A stretch of 24,499 nucleotides of DNA from UBA11373 sp035291545. Its GTDB lineage: Bacteria > Actinomycetota > Acidimicrobiia > Spongiisociales > UBA11373. Below, in pieces: positions 7,617-14,336 of this stretch (position 1 is the first letter of the stretch; each line of letters begins with the position of its first letter). The notes under the pieces were generated by a model. The model worked only from the letters and a program-made list of their open reading frames with translations. It did not search any database and was not told the origin of the DNA. The translations under genes were made by a program, and so were the position numbers. The stretch spans positions 1 to 24,499 of the forward strand of contig DATDRW010000104.1 of NCBI GenBank assembly GCA_035291545.1, read 5' to 3'.

Positions 7617-8306
7617 ATGGCAAACGTCCCCGAACATCTGCTCCGCCGGTCGGCCGAGGCCAAGGCCAAGTCCCTCGGTGTGCCGTTCGAACAGGTGTGG
7701 GCCGAGATGACCGGCGGCGCCGCACCGGCGCCCGCCGCCGGTGCCGCCACTGCCACCGCCGCAGCCCCGGCGCCCACGGCGGCCCCGGCGGCCCCGGCGA
7801 TCCCCGAGGGGGTGCGCACCCAGCGGTTGCTCACGGTCGTCAAGGCGAAGGCGATCCAGCAGGTCAAGCGTGAGCCCACCGACAAGGTCAGCGTGTGGCC
7901 GCACCTGCTCGCCATCGAGTTCGTGGCCCTGCTCGTGGTGCTGGGCCTGCTGATCGTGTTCTCGATCTTCCAGGACGCTCCGCTCCTCGAACTGGCCAAC
8001 CCCAATGCCCAACCCAACCCGTCGAAGGCCCCCTGGTACTTCCTCGGGCTCCAGGAGCTGCTGTCGTACTTCGACCCGCAGGTCGCCGGCGTGCTCATCC
8101 CCGGTCTCGGCCTCGCCGGGTTGGCGATCGTCCCCTTCGTCGACCGCAATCGCTCCATCCGGCCGTCGGACCGCAAGTTCGCCATCATGGTGTTCACCTT
8201 CTTCGTGGTGGCGGCGGCCATCCTCACCATGATTGGATCGTTCTACCGGGGAACGGGCTTCAACTTCACCTTCCCGTGGCGAGACGGGATCTTCTTCGAC
8301 CTATGA
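7617..8306 (+). CDS. qcrC: Cytochrome b subunit IV-like protein with an N-terminal helical domain
   Basis: A 229-residue protein. Residues about 2-33 form a small helical domain (LLRRSAEAKAKSLG, VWAEMTGG). An Ala/Pro-rich linker (34-60) follows, then three transmembrane helices of the cytochrome b C-terminal half. NPSKAPWYFLGLQELL is the subunit IV signature containing the Qo-site PxWY-type motif, here with APWY instead of PEWY. The N-terminal domain is absent from plant or cyanobacterial subunit IV and resembles the one at the start of the cytochrome c encoded at 2707-3591. It lies 11 nt after cytochrome b with GGAGGA as ribosome-binding site, and its stop overlaps the Rieske start (ATGA). 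The gene symbol follows Bacillus-style naming for the subunit position only. Confidence 0.87.
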   Translation: MANVPEHLLRRSAEAKAKSLGVPFEQVWAEMTGGAAPAPAAGAATATAAAPAPTAAPAAPAIPEGVRTQRLLTVVKAKAIQQVKREPTDKVSVWPHLLAIEFVALLVVLGLLIVFSIFQDAPLLELANPNAQPNPSKAPWYFLGLQELLSYFDPQVAGVLIPGLGLAGLAIVPFVDRNRSIRPSDRKFAIMVFTFFVVAAAILTMIGSFYRGTGFNFTFPWRDGIFFDL

Positions 8307-9121
8307 GCACCGGACAGATCGCCATCCTCGCCTTCGCCGCCGTCGGCCTCATCGGGGCCCTCGCCGTGGCGAGCGTCGCCCTGCGCCGCGGCACCGGATC
8401 GGGGACGGTCACCGGTTCGGTGGACCGCAGGGCGATGCGCCGCGACGGCAAGCGCCGCCGCGGCGAGAAGCCGCTGGCCCCGGACCTCCCCGCGGCGGTG
8501 CTCGCCGAGGCCCCGACGCCGGTGGATCCGCTCACCCTGCGGCAGGAGGTGGCGCCCGAGGAGTTCGGGGTCACCCGGCGTCAGTTCTTCAACCGGGGCG
8601 TCGCCGGCATCTTCGGGCTGTTCCTCGCCCAGATGGGCATCTTCACCCTCGGGTTCATGTGGCCGCGGATCAAGGCCGGCGGGTTCGGCTCCAAGGTCGC
8701 CGCCGGCAAGGCCGAGGAGCTCGCCGCCCAGGTGTTCCTCCCCGACGGCCGGGTGAGCCCGCTGTTCATCCCGGCGGCGCAGGCCTACATCATTCCCTTC
8801 CAGGGTGAGCTCGCCGGCAGCAGTTTCGAGGGTCTCCCGGTGGTGGCGGGCGGGCTCATGGCGCTGTGGCAGCGCTGCGTCCACCTCGGATGCCGGGTGC
8901 CGCAGTGCGACTCCTCACAGGGATTCGAGTGCCCGTGCCACTCGTCGAAGTACAACTTCCACGGCGAGTACGAAGACGGGCCGGCGCCGCGCAACCTCGA
9001 TCGGTTCGTGGTCACCATCGACGACTCGGGGCAGTTCATCATCGACACCGGCCAGGTGATCCAGACCTCGCGGGCTTCCCAGAAGACCGCCGCGTACCCG
9101 CAAGGACCGTCGTGCATTTGA
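8303..9121 (+). CDS. qcrA: Rieske [2Fe-2S] iron-sulfur subunit
   Basis: A 272-residue protein. The cluster motifs are CVHLGC (C192, H194, C197) and CPCHSS (C210, C212, H213), with C197-C212 expected as the structural disulfide. There are two hydrophobic segments, one at about residues 5-25 and one at about 98-118. The second follows TRRQFFNRG, a twin-arginine motif, so folded export by Tat is likely. The extra N-terminal helix and basic loop (about 26-90) are a common actinobacterial elaboration. The protein shuttles electrons from the Qo site to cytochrome c. Its start overlaps the subunit IV stop. Confidence 0.95.
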   Translation: MSTGQIAILAFAAVGLIGALAVASVALRRGTGSGTVTGSVDRRAMRRDGKRRRGEKPLAPDLPAAVLAEAPTPVDPLTLRQEVAPEEFGVTRRQFFNRGVAGIFGLFLAQMGIFTLGFMWPRIKAGGFGSKVAAGKAEELAAQVFLPDGRVSPLFIPAAQAYIIPFQGELAGSSFEGLPVVAGGLMALWQRCVHLGCRVPQCDSSQGFECPCHSSKYNFHGEYEDGPAPRNLDRFVVTIDDSGQFIIDTGQVIQTSRASQKTAAYPQGPSCI

Positions 9122-9134
9122 TGGGGAGCACCTG

Positions 9135-10634
9135 ATGGGGATCGGCGCCGCAACCCTCGCCCTTGTCGCCCTCGCCGTCATCGGCTGGCTGGCCTTCCTG
9201 GTCCGCAACACCCGGGTGCGCCGCCGCCGCGACGTCCCCCCGCCGAACCTCACCCCCTACCTCACCGACGACGACCTGGAGACCCGGCGATTGGACCGGG
9301 TGCTCCTCGCCGCGCTGGTGGCGGTGGCGGTGATCGCCATCGTCATGCCGATCTACTACCTCAACGAGACCCGGCGGCAGGAGGCGGCGACCGACAGATT
9401 TGACGAAATCGCGGTCGAGCGCGGGCACGAGTGGTTCATCGAGTACCAATGCGGCAATTGCCACGGCGCCGACGGCAGCGGCGGAGGTGCAGCGTACGTC
9501 GAGGCCCGCTCCGGGCTGGACACCACCTGGGCGGCGCCTTCGCTCAACGACGTGCTCTACCGCTACACCGAGGACGAGACCCGCTACTGGCTGGTGTACG
9601 GACGGCCGGGCTCCCCGATGCCGGCCTGGGGCACCGCCGGGGGCGGACCGCTCAACACCCAGCAGATCGACGAGCTGCTCGCCTACCTGGACAGCATCCA
9701 GCTCCCGCAGAGCGAGGTACTGGCCGCGGTCGACGGCAGGGTGGAACGGGACATCGTCCGCCTCGGTGGAGCCGACGAGCAGGTCGCCGCGGTAGTGGCG
9801 GCCCAGGAAGCCGAGATCGCCGCCCTGGAGGCGGTGCCGGCGCAGTACGACGCGCTCGGCGACCTGCCGAAGCGGCTCGAGAGCATCCTCACCGACCCCG
9901 CGTCGTGCACCGACCGGTCCGCCGAGATCCTCACCAACCCGTGCTCGGGGACTGCGGCCGACACCGACCGCGACGGGCTCTCCGATGTCGCCGAAACCGC
10001 GCTCGATGACCTTGTCGCCGAGGTCGTCGCCGGCGCGCCCGCATCCGACGCCCGCAGCACCATCGAGAAGATCTCCTTCGATCCGGCGAAGGCGTTCACC
10101 ACGTCGGAAGGATCGACGCCGGTGCCCGATCTCGACAACGCTCGCGTGCTCGTCACCGACCTGGGCACCATCGAGCGCGACCTGCGGCTCACCACCCAGA
10201 ACCTCGACAAACTCCTCCCGGCGGCGCAGGCCGGGCTGGCGGCGGTGATCACCGCCCAGGAGCAACGCCTCTACGCGATCGACATCGTGACGCTGGCCGC
10301 AGAGGCCTTCGACGGGAACGTCACCCAGGCGCAGCGCGCCGTCGGCCTGTACAACGCCTACTGCGCCCGCTGCCACACCGCCGGATACTCCGCGGGGATC
10401 GCCTTCACCCAGGATGCCGGGTCGGGGGCGATGGGGCCGTCACTGCGTGAGGGACGGGCCGTCGTCCAGTTTCCCGACATCGCGGATCACTACGACTTCG
10501 TGGTCAAGGGATCGAGCAACGGCGCCCAGTACGGGGTGAACGGCATCGGCCGGGGCTGGATGCCCGGCTTCGGCGCCATGCTCAGCGGCGATGACATCAT
10601 GCTGATCGTCCGCTTCGAGAGGACCCTGCGATGA
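9135..10634 (+). CDS. Diheme membrane-anchored cytochrome c of the b6f-like complex
   Basis: A 499-residue protein with two N-terminal hydrophobic segments (about 4-24 and 55-76) and two CxxCH sites far apart: CGNCH at 106-110 and CARCH at 410-414. Candidate distal methionines are in SPMPAWG and RGWMPGFG. Each heme region looks like a class I cytochrome c domain. About 270 residues between them are predicted largely helical or coiled (many Glu/Ala/Leu) and include DTDRDGLSD, a calcium-binding-like Asp repeat. This spacer is unusual, since diheme QcrC proteins normally have adjacent heme domains. GGGGAGC precedes the ATG. It is the probable electron acceptor of the Rieske protein. Confidence 0.88.
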   Translation: MGIGAATLALVALAVIGWLAFLVRNTRVRRRRDVPPPNLTPYLTDDDLETRRLDRVLLAALVAVAVIAIVMPIYYLNETRRQEAATDRFDEIAVERGHEWFIEYQCGNCHGADGSGGGAAYVEARSGLDTTWAAPSLNDVLYRYTEDETRYWLVYGRPGSPMPAWGTAGGGPLNTQQIDELLAYLDSIQLPQSEVLAAVDGRVERDIVRLGGADEQVAAVVAAQEAEIAALEAVPAQYDALGDLPKRLESILTDPASCTDRSAEILTNPCSGTAADTDRDGLSDVAETALDDLVAEVVAGAPASDARSTIEKISFDPAKAFTTSEGSTPVPDLDNARVLVTDLGTIERDLRLTTQNLDKLLPAAQAGLAAVITAQEQRLYAIDIVTLAAEAFDGNVTQAQRAVGLYNAYCARCHTAGYSAGIAFTQDAGSGAMGPSLREGRAVVQFPDIADHYDFVVKGSSNGAQYGVNGIGRGWMPGFGAMLSGDDIMLIVRFERTLR

Positions 10635-11125
10635 TCCGCGGGCTCCATGACGACGAGCGCGGGATGTCGAGACTCGAGTGGCTCGGCATGGCACTCACGG
10701 CGCTGGTGCTGCTCTCCCTCATCCCCCAGTTCCGTGCGGCGCTCGACGTGCTTTACGAGCACCTGGTAGGCAAGAACAATGTCGCTCCCGATGGAGTGCC
10801 CGCCCCGGGGGTGCTCGTCAGGGGCATCATCGTGGCCGTGGGGGCGATCGGCGTCTTCTGGGGAAGCGTGTTCCTCATCAACTACACCAACCTGGGCCGC
10901 CGGCTCGCCTTCCTCACCACCGGGGCCGCCTTTTTCGGATTCCTCTCGATCGTGGGTTTCCTCTACACCGTGTACGCCCCCCGCGGTCTTCGCCCCACGC
11001 TGGTCCAGGGGCTCAACGGCTTCCAGTTGCGCATCCTCCCCGGCTCGCTCATGCTCGGATCGCTGCTGCTCTTTGCGATGTTCGTGGCCGGGCTCAGCCG
11101 CTACGAGGCGGAGCAGGAGGAGTAG
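10631..11125 (+). CDS. Four-helix membrane protein, last gene of the b6f-like operon
   Basis: A 164-residue hydrophobic protein with helices near residues 17-33, 62-84, 93-115 and 136-156, and an acidic C-terminal tail. The start overlaps the cytochrome c stop as ATGA, so it belongs to the operon. No known family is recognised. It may be an accessory or assembly subunit of the complex. The N-terminal RGLHDDERGMSRLEW is charged and probably cytoplasmic. Confidence 0.75.
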   Translation: MIRGLHDDERGMSRLEWLGMALTALVLLSLIPQFRAALDVLYEHLVGKNNVAPDGVPAPGVLVRGIIVAVGAIGVFWGSVFLINYTNLGRRLAFLTTGAAFFGFLSIVGFLYTVYAPRGLRPTLVQGLNGFQLRILPGSLMLGSLLLFAMFVAGLSRYEAEQEE

Positions 11126-11132
11126 TCGGCGG

Positions 11133-11256
11133 CTACCCGTACCCGTTACCCGCCCGACGCCCGACGCCCGACACCCGACACCCGTCATCTGCCATCTGCC
11201 ATCTGCAATCCACCTGCGACCTGCCACCTCGCCCCTTCGCCCCTCGCTCCTGCCCT
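11133..11256. repeat. Heptanucleotide-period array D
   Basis: About 18 consecutive 7-bp units fill the convergent gap between the last b6f-operon gene and rex. The units change in blocks: TACCCGY, then CCGACGC/CCGACAC (four), CTGCCAT (three variants), CCACCTG variants, and GCCCCTT/CGCTCCT variants. The 7-bp register is kept throughout, without insertions. The stop codon of rex lies at its right end. Read in reverse complement, the block order matches array E (23704-23808). Confidence 0.75.
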
Positions 11257-11883
11257 TCACCCGCTCTTTGCGAGGTAGAACGTCAGCACCTGGAGTTCGG
11301 TTGCCAGGTCCACCCGCCGCACCTCGACCCCTTCGGGGGCCCTGATCACGGTGGGGGCAAAGTTGAGGATGGAGCGCAATCCGGCCGCTGCCATCTCATC
11401 GGTGACCTCCTGGGCGGCCTGGGCCGGTGTGGTGATGATGCCGATCGAGACCTTCCGGGCCGCCACCGCCGATCCCAGTGCCTCGAGCGATTCGACCGTG
11501 AGCCCGTCGACACGAGTGCCTACTTTCACCGGATCGTTGTCGAACAACCCGACCACCCGGAAACGGCGCTCCCCGAACCCTCCGTAGTTGGCGAGGGCGC
11601 GGCCCAGGTTCCCGATCCCGACGATGACCACCGCCCAGTCGCGGGTGAGGCCGAGTTCCATGCGGATCTCGTGCTTGAGGTGTTCGATGTCGTACCCGAC
11701 GCCGCGGGTGCCGTGGGTGCCGAGGTAGGAGAGGTCCTTGCGGATCTTGGCGCCGAGCACCCCGGCCATCTCGGCGAGCTCGTCCGACGAGACCCGCTGC
11801 CGACCGGCGGGAAAACTCTCCAGGCACCGGAGGTACACCGGGAGCCGCTGCACGGTGACCCGGGGAACCGGCCTTTTGACCAT
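11257..11883 (-). CDS. rex: Redox-sensing transcriptional repressor Rex
   Basis: A 208-residue protein, the normal Rex length (about 210). The N-terminal winged helix (RVTVQRLPVYLRCLE, SSDELAEMAGVLGAKIRKDLSYLG) precedes a Rossmann domain with VIVGIGNLGRAL (NAD(H) binding) and GLFDNDPVKVG. Rex releases DNA when NADH is high and controls respiratory and fermentative genes. The ATG at 11883 is chosen because the DNA-binding domain begins directly after it. There is no Shine-Dalgarno sequence, but TATATT lies 6 nt upstream, suggesting a leaderless mRNA. Reading further upstream only enters the decayed glutaredoxin fragment. Rex lies between the b6f-like and hydrogenase operons and is a plausible regulator of either, but no clear Rex operator was found. 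Confidence 0.93.
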   Translation of the reverse strand: MVKRPVPRVTVQRLPVYLRCLESFPAGRQRVSSDELAEMAGVLGAKIRKDLSYLGTHGTRGVGYDIEHLKHEIRMELGLTRDWAVVIVGIGNLGRALANYGGFGERRFRVVGLFDNDPVKVGTRVDGLTVESLEALGSAVAARKVSIGIITTPAQAAQEVTDEMAAAGLRSILNFAPTVIRAPEGVEVRRVDLATELQVLTFYLAKSG

Positions 11884-11889
11884 CGCGGC

Positions 11890-11895
11890 AATATA
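11890..11895 (-). promoter_or_regulatory. Candidate -10 element of a leaderless rex promoter
   Basis: On the minus strand TATATT is followed by six bases and then the rex ATG, which would place the transcription start at or next to the A of the ATG. A TTGACT hexamer lies upstream, but only 14 bp away, so the -35 match is poor. Confidence 0.4.
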
Positions 11896-11923
11896 GGCAG
11901 CGGTCTCAGAGTCAAAATCACCG

Positions 11924-12038
11924 CAGGGCGCGCCGCACCTGGCTGCGCCCGAATCGCCCGGAGAGCACCTCGACGCCGTCGCGCAGGACGACCGGCACCC
12001 GAAGCGGCCGTCGAGCCCGGCCTCGTCCACGTCGATCG
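11924..12038 (-). pseudogene. Decayed 3' fragment of a glutaredoxin-like gene
   Basis: The sequence is collinear with 21608-21729, inside the intact glutaredoxin-like gene. There are two substitutions in 115 aligned bases plus a 7-nt deletion after 12000 (GATCCCC is missing). The deletion breaks the frame after DVDEAGLDGRFG, so the remainder is read out of frame. The 5' half with the CxxC active site is not present. It lies just upstream of rex, a place where actinobacteria often keep a glutaredoxin-family gene. It is either a relic of the original copy or a secondary partial duplication. Confidence 0.8.
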
Positions 12039-12214
12039 GGGTCGACGCGACCACGGCCGCCGGCTCGTCGACGGCAGGCACCATGGGCATCCTCCGGTGG
12101 CTTCGTCAGGGGTCACCGAGCCGCCTACGATGACCGCAGCGGCCAGGTTGATTGCGCAAGCCGAGGCCGGGGCGTAGCGCCGGATAAGAGATCGAACGTT
12201 GCGGGGGAACTGCG
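12039..12214. other. Intergenic stretch upstream of hypC
   Basis: Together with the rex promoter and the glutaredoxin relic this forms a gap of about 330 bp without an intact gene. An open frame from 12090 (minus) reads into the relic but has no recognisable domain before it. A TTGATT at 12147-12152 and GATAAG around 12182-12187 are weak promoter candidates for hypC. GGGGGAA just before 12215 is its ribosome-binding site. Confidence 0.4.
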
Positions 12215-12457
12215 ATGTGCCTCAGCGCACCGGGCAGAATCACGGAAACGTACACGAGTGAGACCGGCACCAGGATGGGCCGGGTCAGCTTCGCCGGCAT
12301 CGACAAGAGCGTGTGCCTGCTGTACGTGCCGGACGCAGCGGTCGGCGACCATGTCATCGTCCACCTCGGCTTTGCCATCAGGCGGCTCGACGAGGAGGAA
12401 GCGCGGGAGATCATCGAGTCCCTCCGCGAGATCGAGGCGTACGCCGCGCTCGGATAG
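12215..12457 (+). CDS. hypC: HypC/HupF-family hydrogenase assembly chaperone
   Basis: An 80-residue protein beginning MCLSAPGRI. The invariant Cys2 of HypC, exposed after Met removal, binds the Fe(CN)2CO precursor and the hydrogenase large-subunit precursor. The length (about 75-95 in the family) and the beta-barrel pattern (RVSFAGIDKSVCLLYVPDAAVGDHVIVHLGFA) fit; the exposed C-terminal helix contains LDEEEAREIIESL. GGGGGAA precedes the ATG. It is on the opposite strand to the hydrogenase operon and converges on hypA. HypD, HypE, HypF and HypB are not in the window and must be elsewhere. Confidence 0.92.
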   Translation: MCLSAPGRITETYTSETGTRMGRVSFAGIDKSVCLLYVPDAAVGDHVIVHLGFAIRRLDEEEAREIIESLREIEAYAALG

Positions 12458-12609
12458 GCATACACCCGTCCCCGGGCCCCATCGGGCAGGCGATAGGGCG
12501 CGCCGGCGCCGGGGCGTGCCACCTCGCAGCCCGACGCGTGCGACGGGCCATTCGTGGCCGCCGGGTCTGAGCCGTCGGGGAATGTCGGCGAGCCTCCGCC
12601 GCCTTTTCG

Positions 12610-12861
12610 CTATGGGTTGACGTCGATGGCGGTGACGGCCACCTCACCCCTCGCGCATCGACCCACCGTCACGTCGAGTGTTGCCTCTGAGGCGCGGGTG
12701 CCGACGGCGGCGATCTCGAAGGCTTGGGACAGAACGGATCGGTCGACATGGCTCGCCGCGTTCATCGTGATGTGAACGGTTGTAACCGCCGCGGCACCGG
12801 AATCCCCGGCGACCTTCAGCGCGACATCGACGATCTCGGCCGCCAACGAGAGCTCGTGCAT
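12610..12861 (-). CDS. hypA: HypA-like nickel chaperone lacking the zinc domain
   Basis: An 83-residue protein starting MHELSLAAEIVDVAL, the HypA N-terminus whose Met-His-Glu binds nickel for insertion into the hydrogenase large subunit. Normal HypA has about 113 residues, with a zinc loop of two CxxC pairs in the C-terminal half. Here the loop is missing: TLDVTVGR is followed directly by CARGEVAVTAIDVNP, which resembles the last beta strand of HypA. Only one cysteine remains. It looks like a clean internal deletion rather than a frameshift. The start overlaps the hydrogenase large-subunit stop by one base (TGATG). It is the last gene of the operon. It may be a reduced HypA that works without zinc, or a decayed copy with a functional one elsewhere. 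Confidence 0.8.
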   Translation of the reverse strand: MHELSLAAEIVDVALKVAGDSGAAAVTTVHITMNAASHVDRSVLSQAFEIAAVGTRASEATLDVTVGRCARGEVAVTAIDVNP

Positions 12862-14336
12862 CAGCGTCCACCCTCCGCCAGGACCGTGCCGTCGGGGGCA
12901 CGCACCCGGACGACCAGCGGCATCGCCCCCGGTAGACTGTGCGTTGCACAGGCGAAACACGGGTCATAGGCGCGAAACGCCATCTCGATCCTGTTGAGGA
13001 CGCCCTCGGTGACCTCGACTCCCCGCTTGATGATTCCCATGGCGGCCTTTTTGATCGACATGCTTATTGCCCCATGGTTGTTGGTCGTGCCCACGATGAG
13101 ATTGACCTGCCGCATGATCCCGCGCTCGTCGGTGACGTAATGGTGGGTCAGGGTCCCACGCGGAGCCTCGAGGCTTCCCACGCCCTCGGTCGGAGTCTGC
13201 GTCGGGAGCACCCGGATTTCGTCACTGGTGATGTCGTCGTCGGTGGCCAGCTGGAGCGTCCGCTCGGCCGCATACACCATCTCCACCACGCGTGCCCAAT
13301 GTGTCGCCAGGGTCCGGTGAACGGGGGTCCTGCCGCTCTTGTCGCCGGTGAGCGTCGCGTAGAACCGCTCGTACTCGACCTGAGCCAGCGGCGTAGCCAT
13401 GCCGTCCGCTGCGTTGAGCCGGGCCAGCGGTGTGGCCCGATACAGGCCGCTTTCGGCTCCGTCCTCGAAACCGTGCCAACCCTTCTGCTTGAGGAATGGG
13501 AACTTGAGATAAGTCCACGGCTCGACATGCTCCGCGACGTGATCGAGGTAATCCCGAGGGTGATACTTGACGATCTCCGCTCCGTCGACGTCGACGACCC
13601 GGACCAGGCCGTCGTAGAAGTTGACATGGTTGTGCGAGTCGACGGTGCCCATCGAGTGGAATCGATGGGTGTAGGTGTCGGAGAGGATGAGCTCGAGGTA
13701 GGCCTGGTTGGCCAGCACAACATCGTTGAGGATCTCGACGGTGAACTTCGCGAACTCGAGGAGACGCTCGCCGTGGACGACAACCCTCGCTCGCTCTTCC
13801 TCACTCAGGCCCTTGGTGACCCCGCCGGGAATGGAAGTCACCATGTGGATGGACTTGCCTCCCAGAATCTTGACGATCTCGTGCGCGGCGGCGCGCGCAC
13901 CGATGACCGTCTTGCCGACATCGATCCCGAGCTTGTGGATCATGCCGAGGATGTTCCTCTCGGCCGGAGGGGCGTCGGGACCCATCACGAAATCGGGGCC
14001 ACCGAGGATGTAGAAATGGGTGACGTGATCGCCCGTGAAGAACGCGGAGTACATCAGTTCCCGCAGCTTCTTCGCCGCCGGTGGGATGTCGACGTGGTAA
14101 ACGTCGTCACATGCCTTGGCGGCCGCAAGGTGGTGGGCCTCGCTGCACACACCGCAGATGCGCGAAGTGATGCGCGGCATCTCCTCAACCGGTCGCCCAA
14201 CACAGAAAGCCTCGAAGCCTCGTAGCTCCGGCACGATGAAGAAGCAGTCGGCCACCTCGCCTTGGTCGTCCAGGAAGATGTCGATCTTGCCGTGGCCCTC
14301 GAGCCGGGTGATCGGGTCGATGGTGATTCTCGTCAT
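12861..14336 (-). CDS. mvhA: Group 3 [NiFe]-hydrogenase large subunit (MvhA-like)
   Basis: A 491-residue catalytic subunit that should oxidise H2 at a Ni-Fe site. N-terminal motif RICGVCS (C61, C64) and C-terminal motif DPCFACATH (C460, C463, H466) supply the four nickel cysteines. The 25 residues after H466 should be removed by the maturation protease encoded at the head of the operon. The subunit order with MvhG, MvhD and HdrABC places it in the methyl-viologen/heterodisulfide-linked group (3c-like) rather than among the membrane uptake hydrogenases. It has no signal peptide and is cytoplasmic. Start and stop overlap neighbouring genes (ATGA with mvhG, TGATG with hypA). Subgroup assignment is by context and general similarity; a tree would settle it. 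Confidence 0.92.
   Translation of the reverse strand: MTRITIDPITRLEGHGKIDIFLDDQGEVADCFFIVPELRGFEAFCVGRPVEEMPRITSRICGVCSEAHHLAAAKACDDVYHVDIPPAAKKLRELMYSAFFTGDHVTHFYILGGPDFVMGPDAPPAERNILGMIHKLGIDVGKTVIGARAAAHEIVKILGGKSIHMVTSIPGGVTKGLSEEERARVVVHGERLLEFAKFTVEILNDVVLANQAYLELILSDTYTHRFHSMGTVDSHNHVNFYDGLVRVVDVDGAEIVKYHPRDYLDHVAEHVEPWTYLKFPFLKQKGWHGFEDGAESGLYRATPLARLNAADGMATPLAQVEYERFYATLTGDKSGRTPVHRTLATHWARVVEMVYAAERTLQLATDDDITSDEIRVLPTQTPTEGVGSLEAPRGTLTHHYVTDERGIMRQVNLIVGTTNNHGAISMSIKKAAMGIIKRGVEVTEGVLNRIEMAFRAYDPCFACATHSLPGAMPLVVRVRAPDGTVLAEGGR

Noticed and set aside
11133..11256. CRISPR-like array
   Set aside because: The units are 7 bp with no spacers and there are no cas genes; it is a tandem short-period repeat.
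11257..12090. A 277-residue Rex with an N-terminal extension
   Set aside because: The extension is the out-of-frame glutaredoxin fragment; Rex proteins are about 210 residues and the DNA-binding domain starts at the ATG at 11883.
12771..12786. TGTGAACGGTTGTAAC resembling half of a Rex operator
   Set aside because: Only the left half fits the Rex consensus, and it lies inside the hypA coding sequence near its middle; chance is likely.
12939..14225. A 428-codon plus-strand open frame opposite the hydrogenase large subunit
   Set aside because: It is a shadow of the mvhA gene, which carries both nickel-site motifs on the minus strand.
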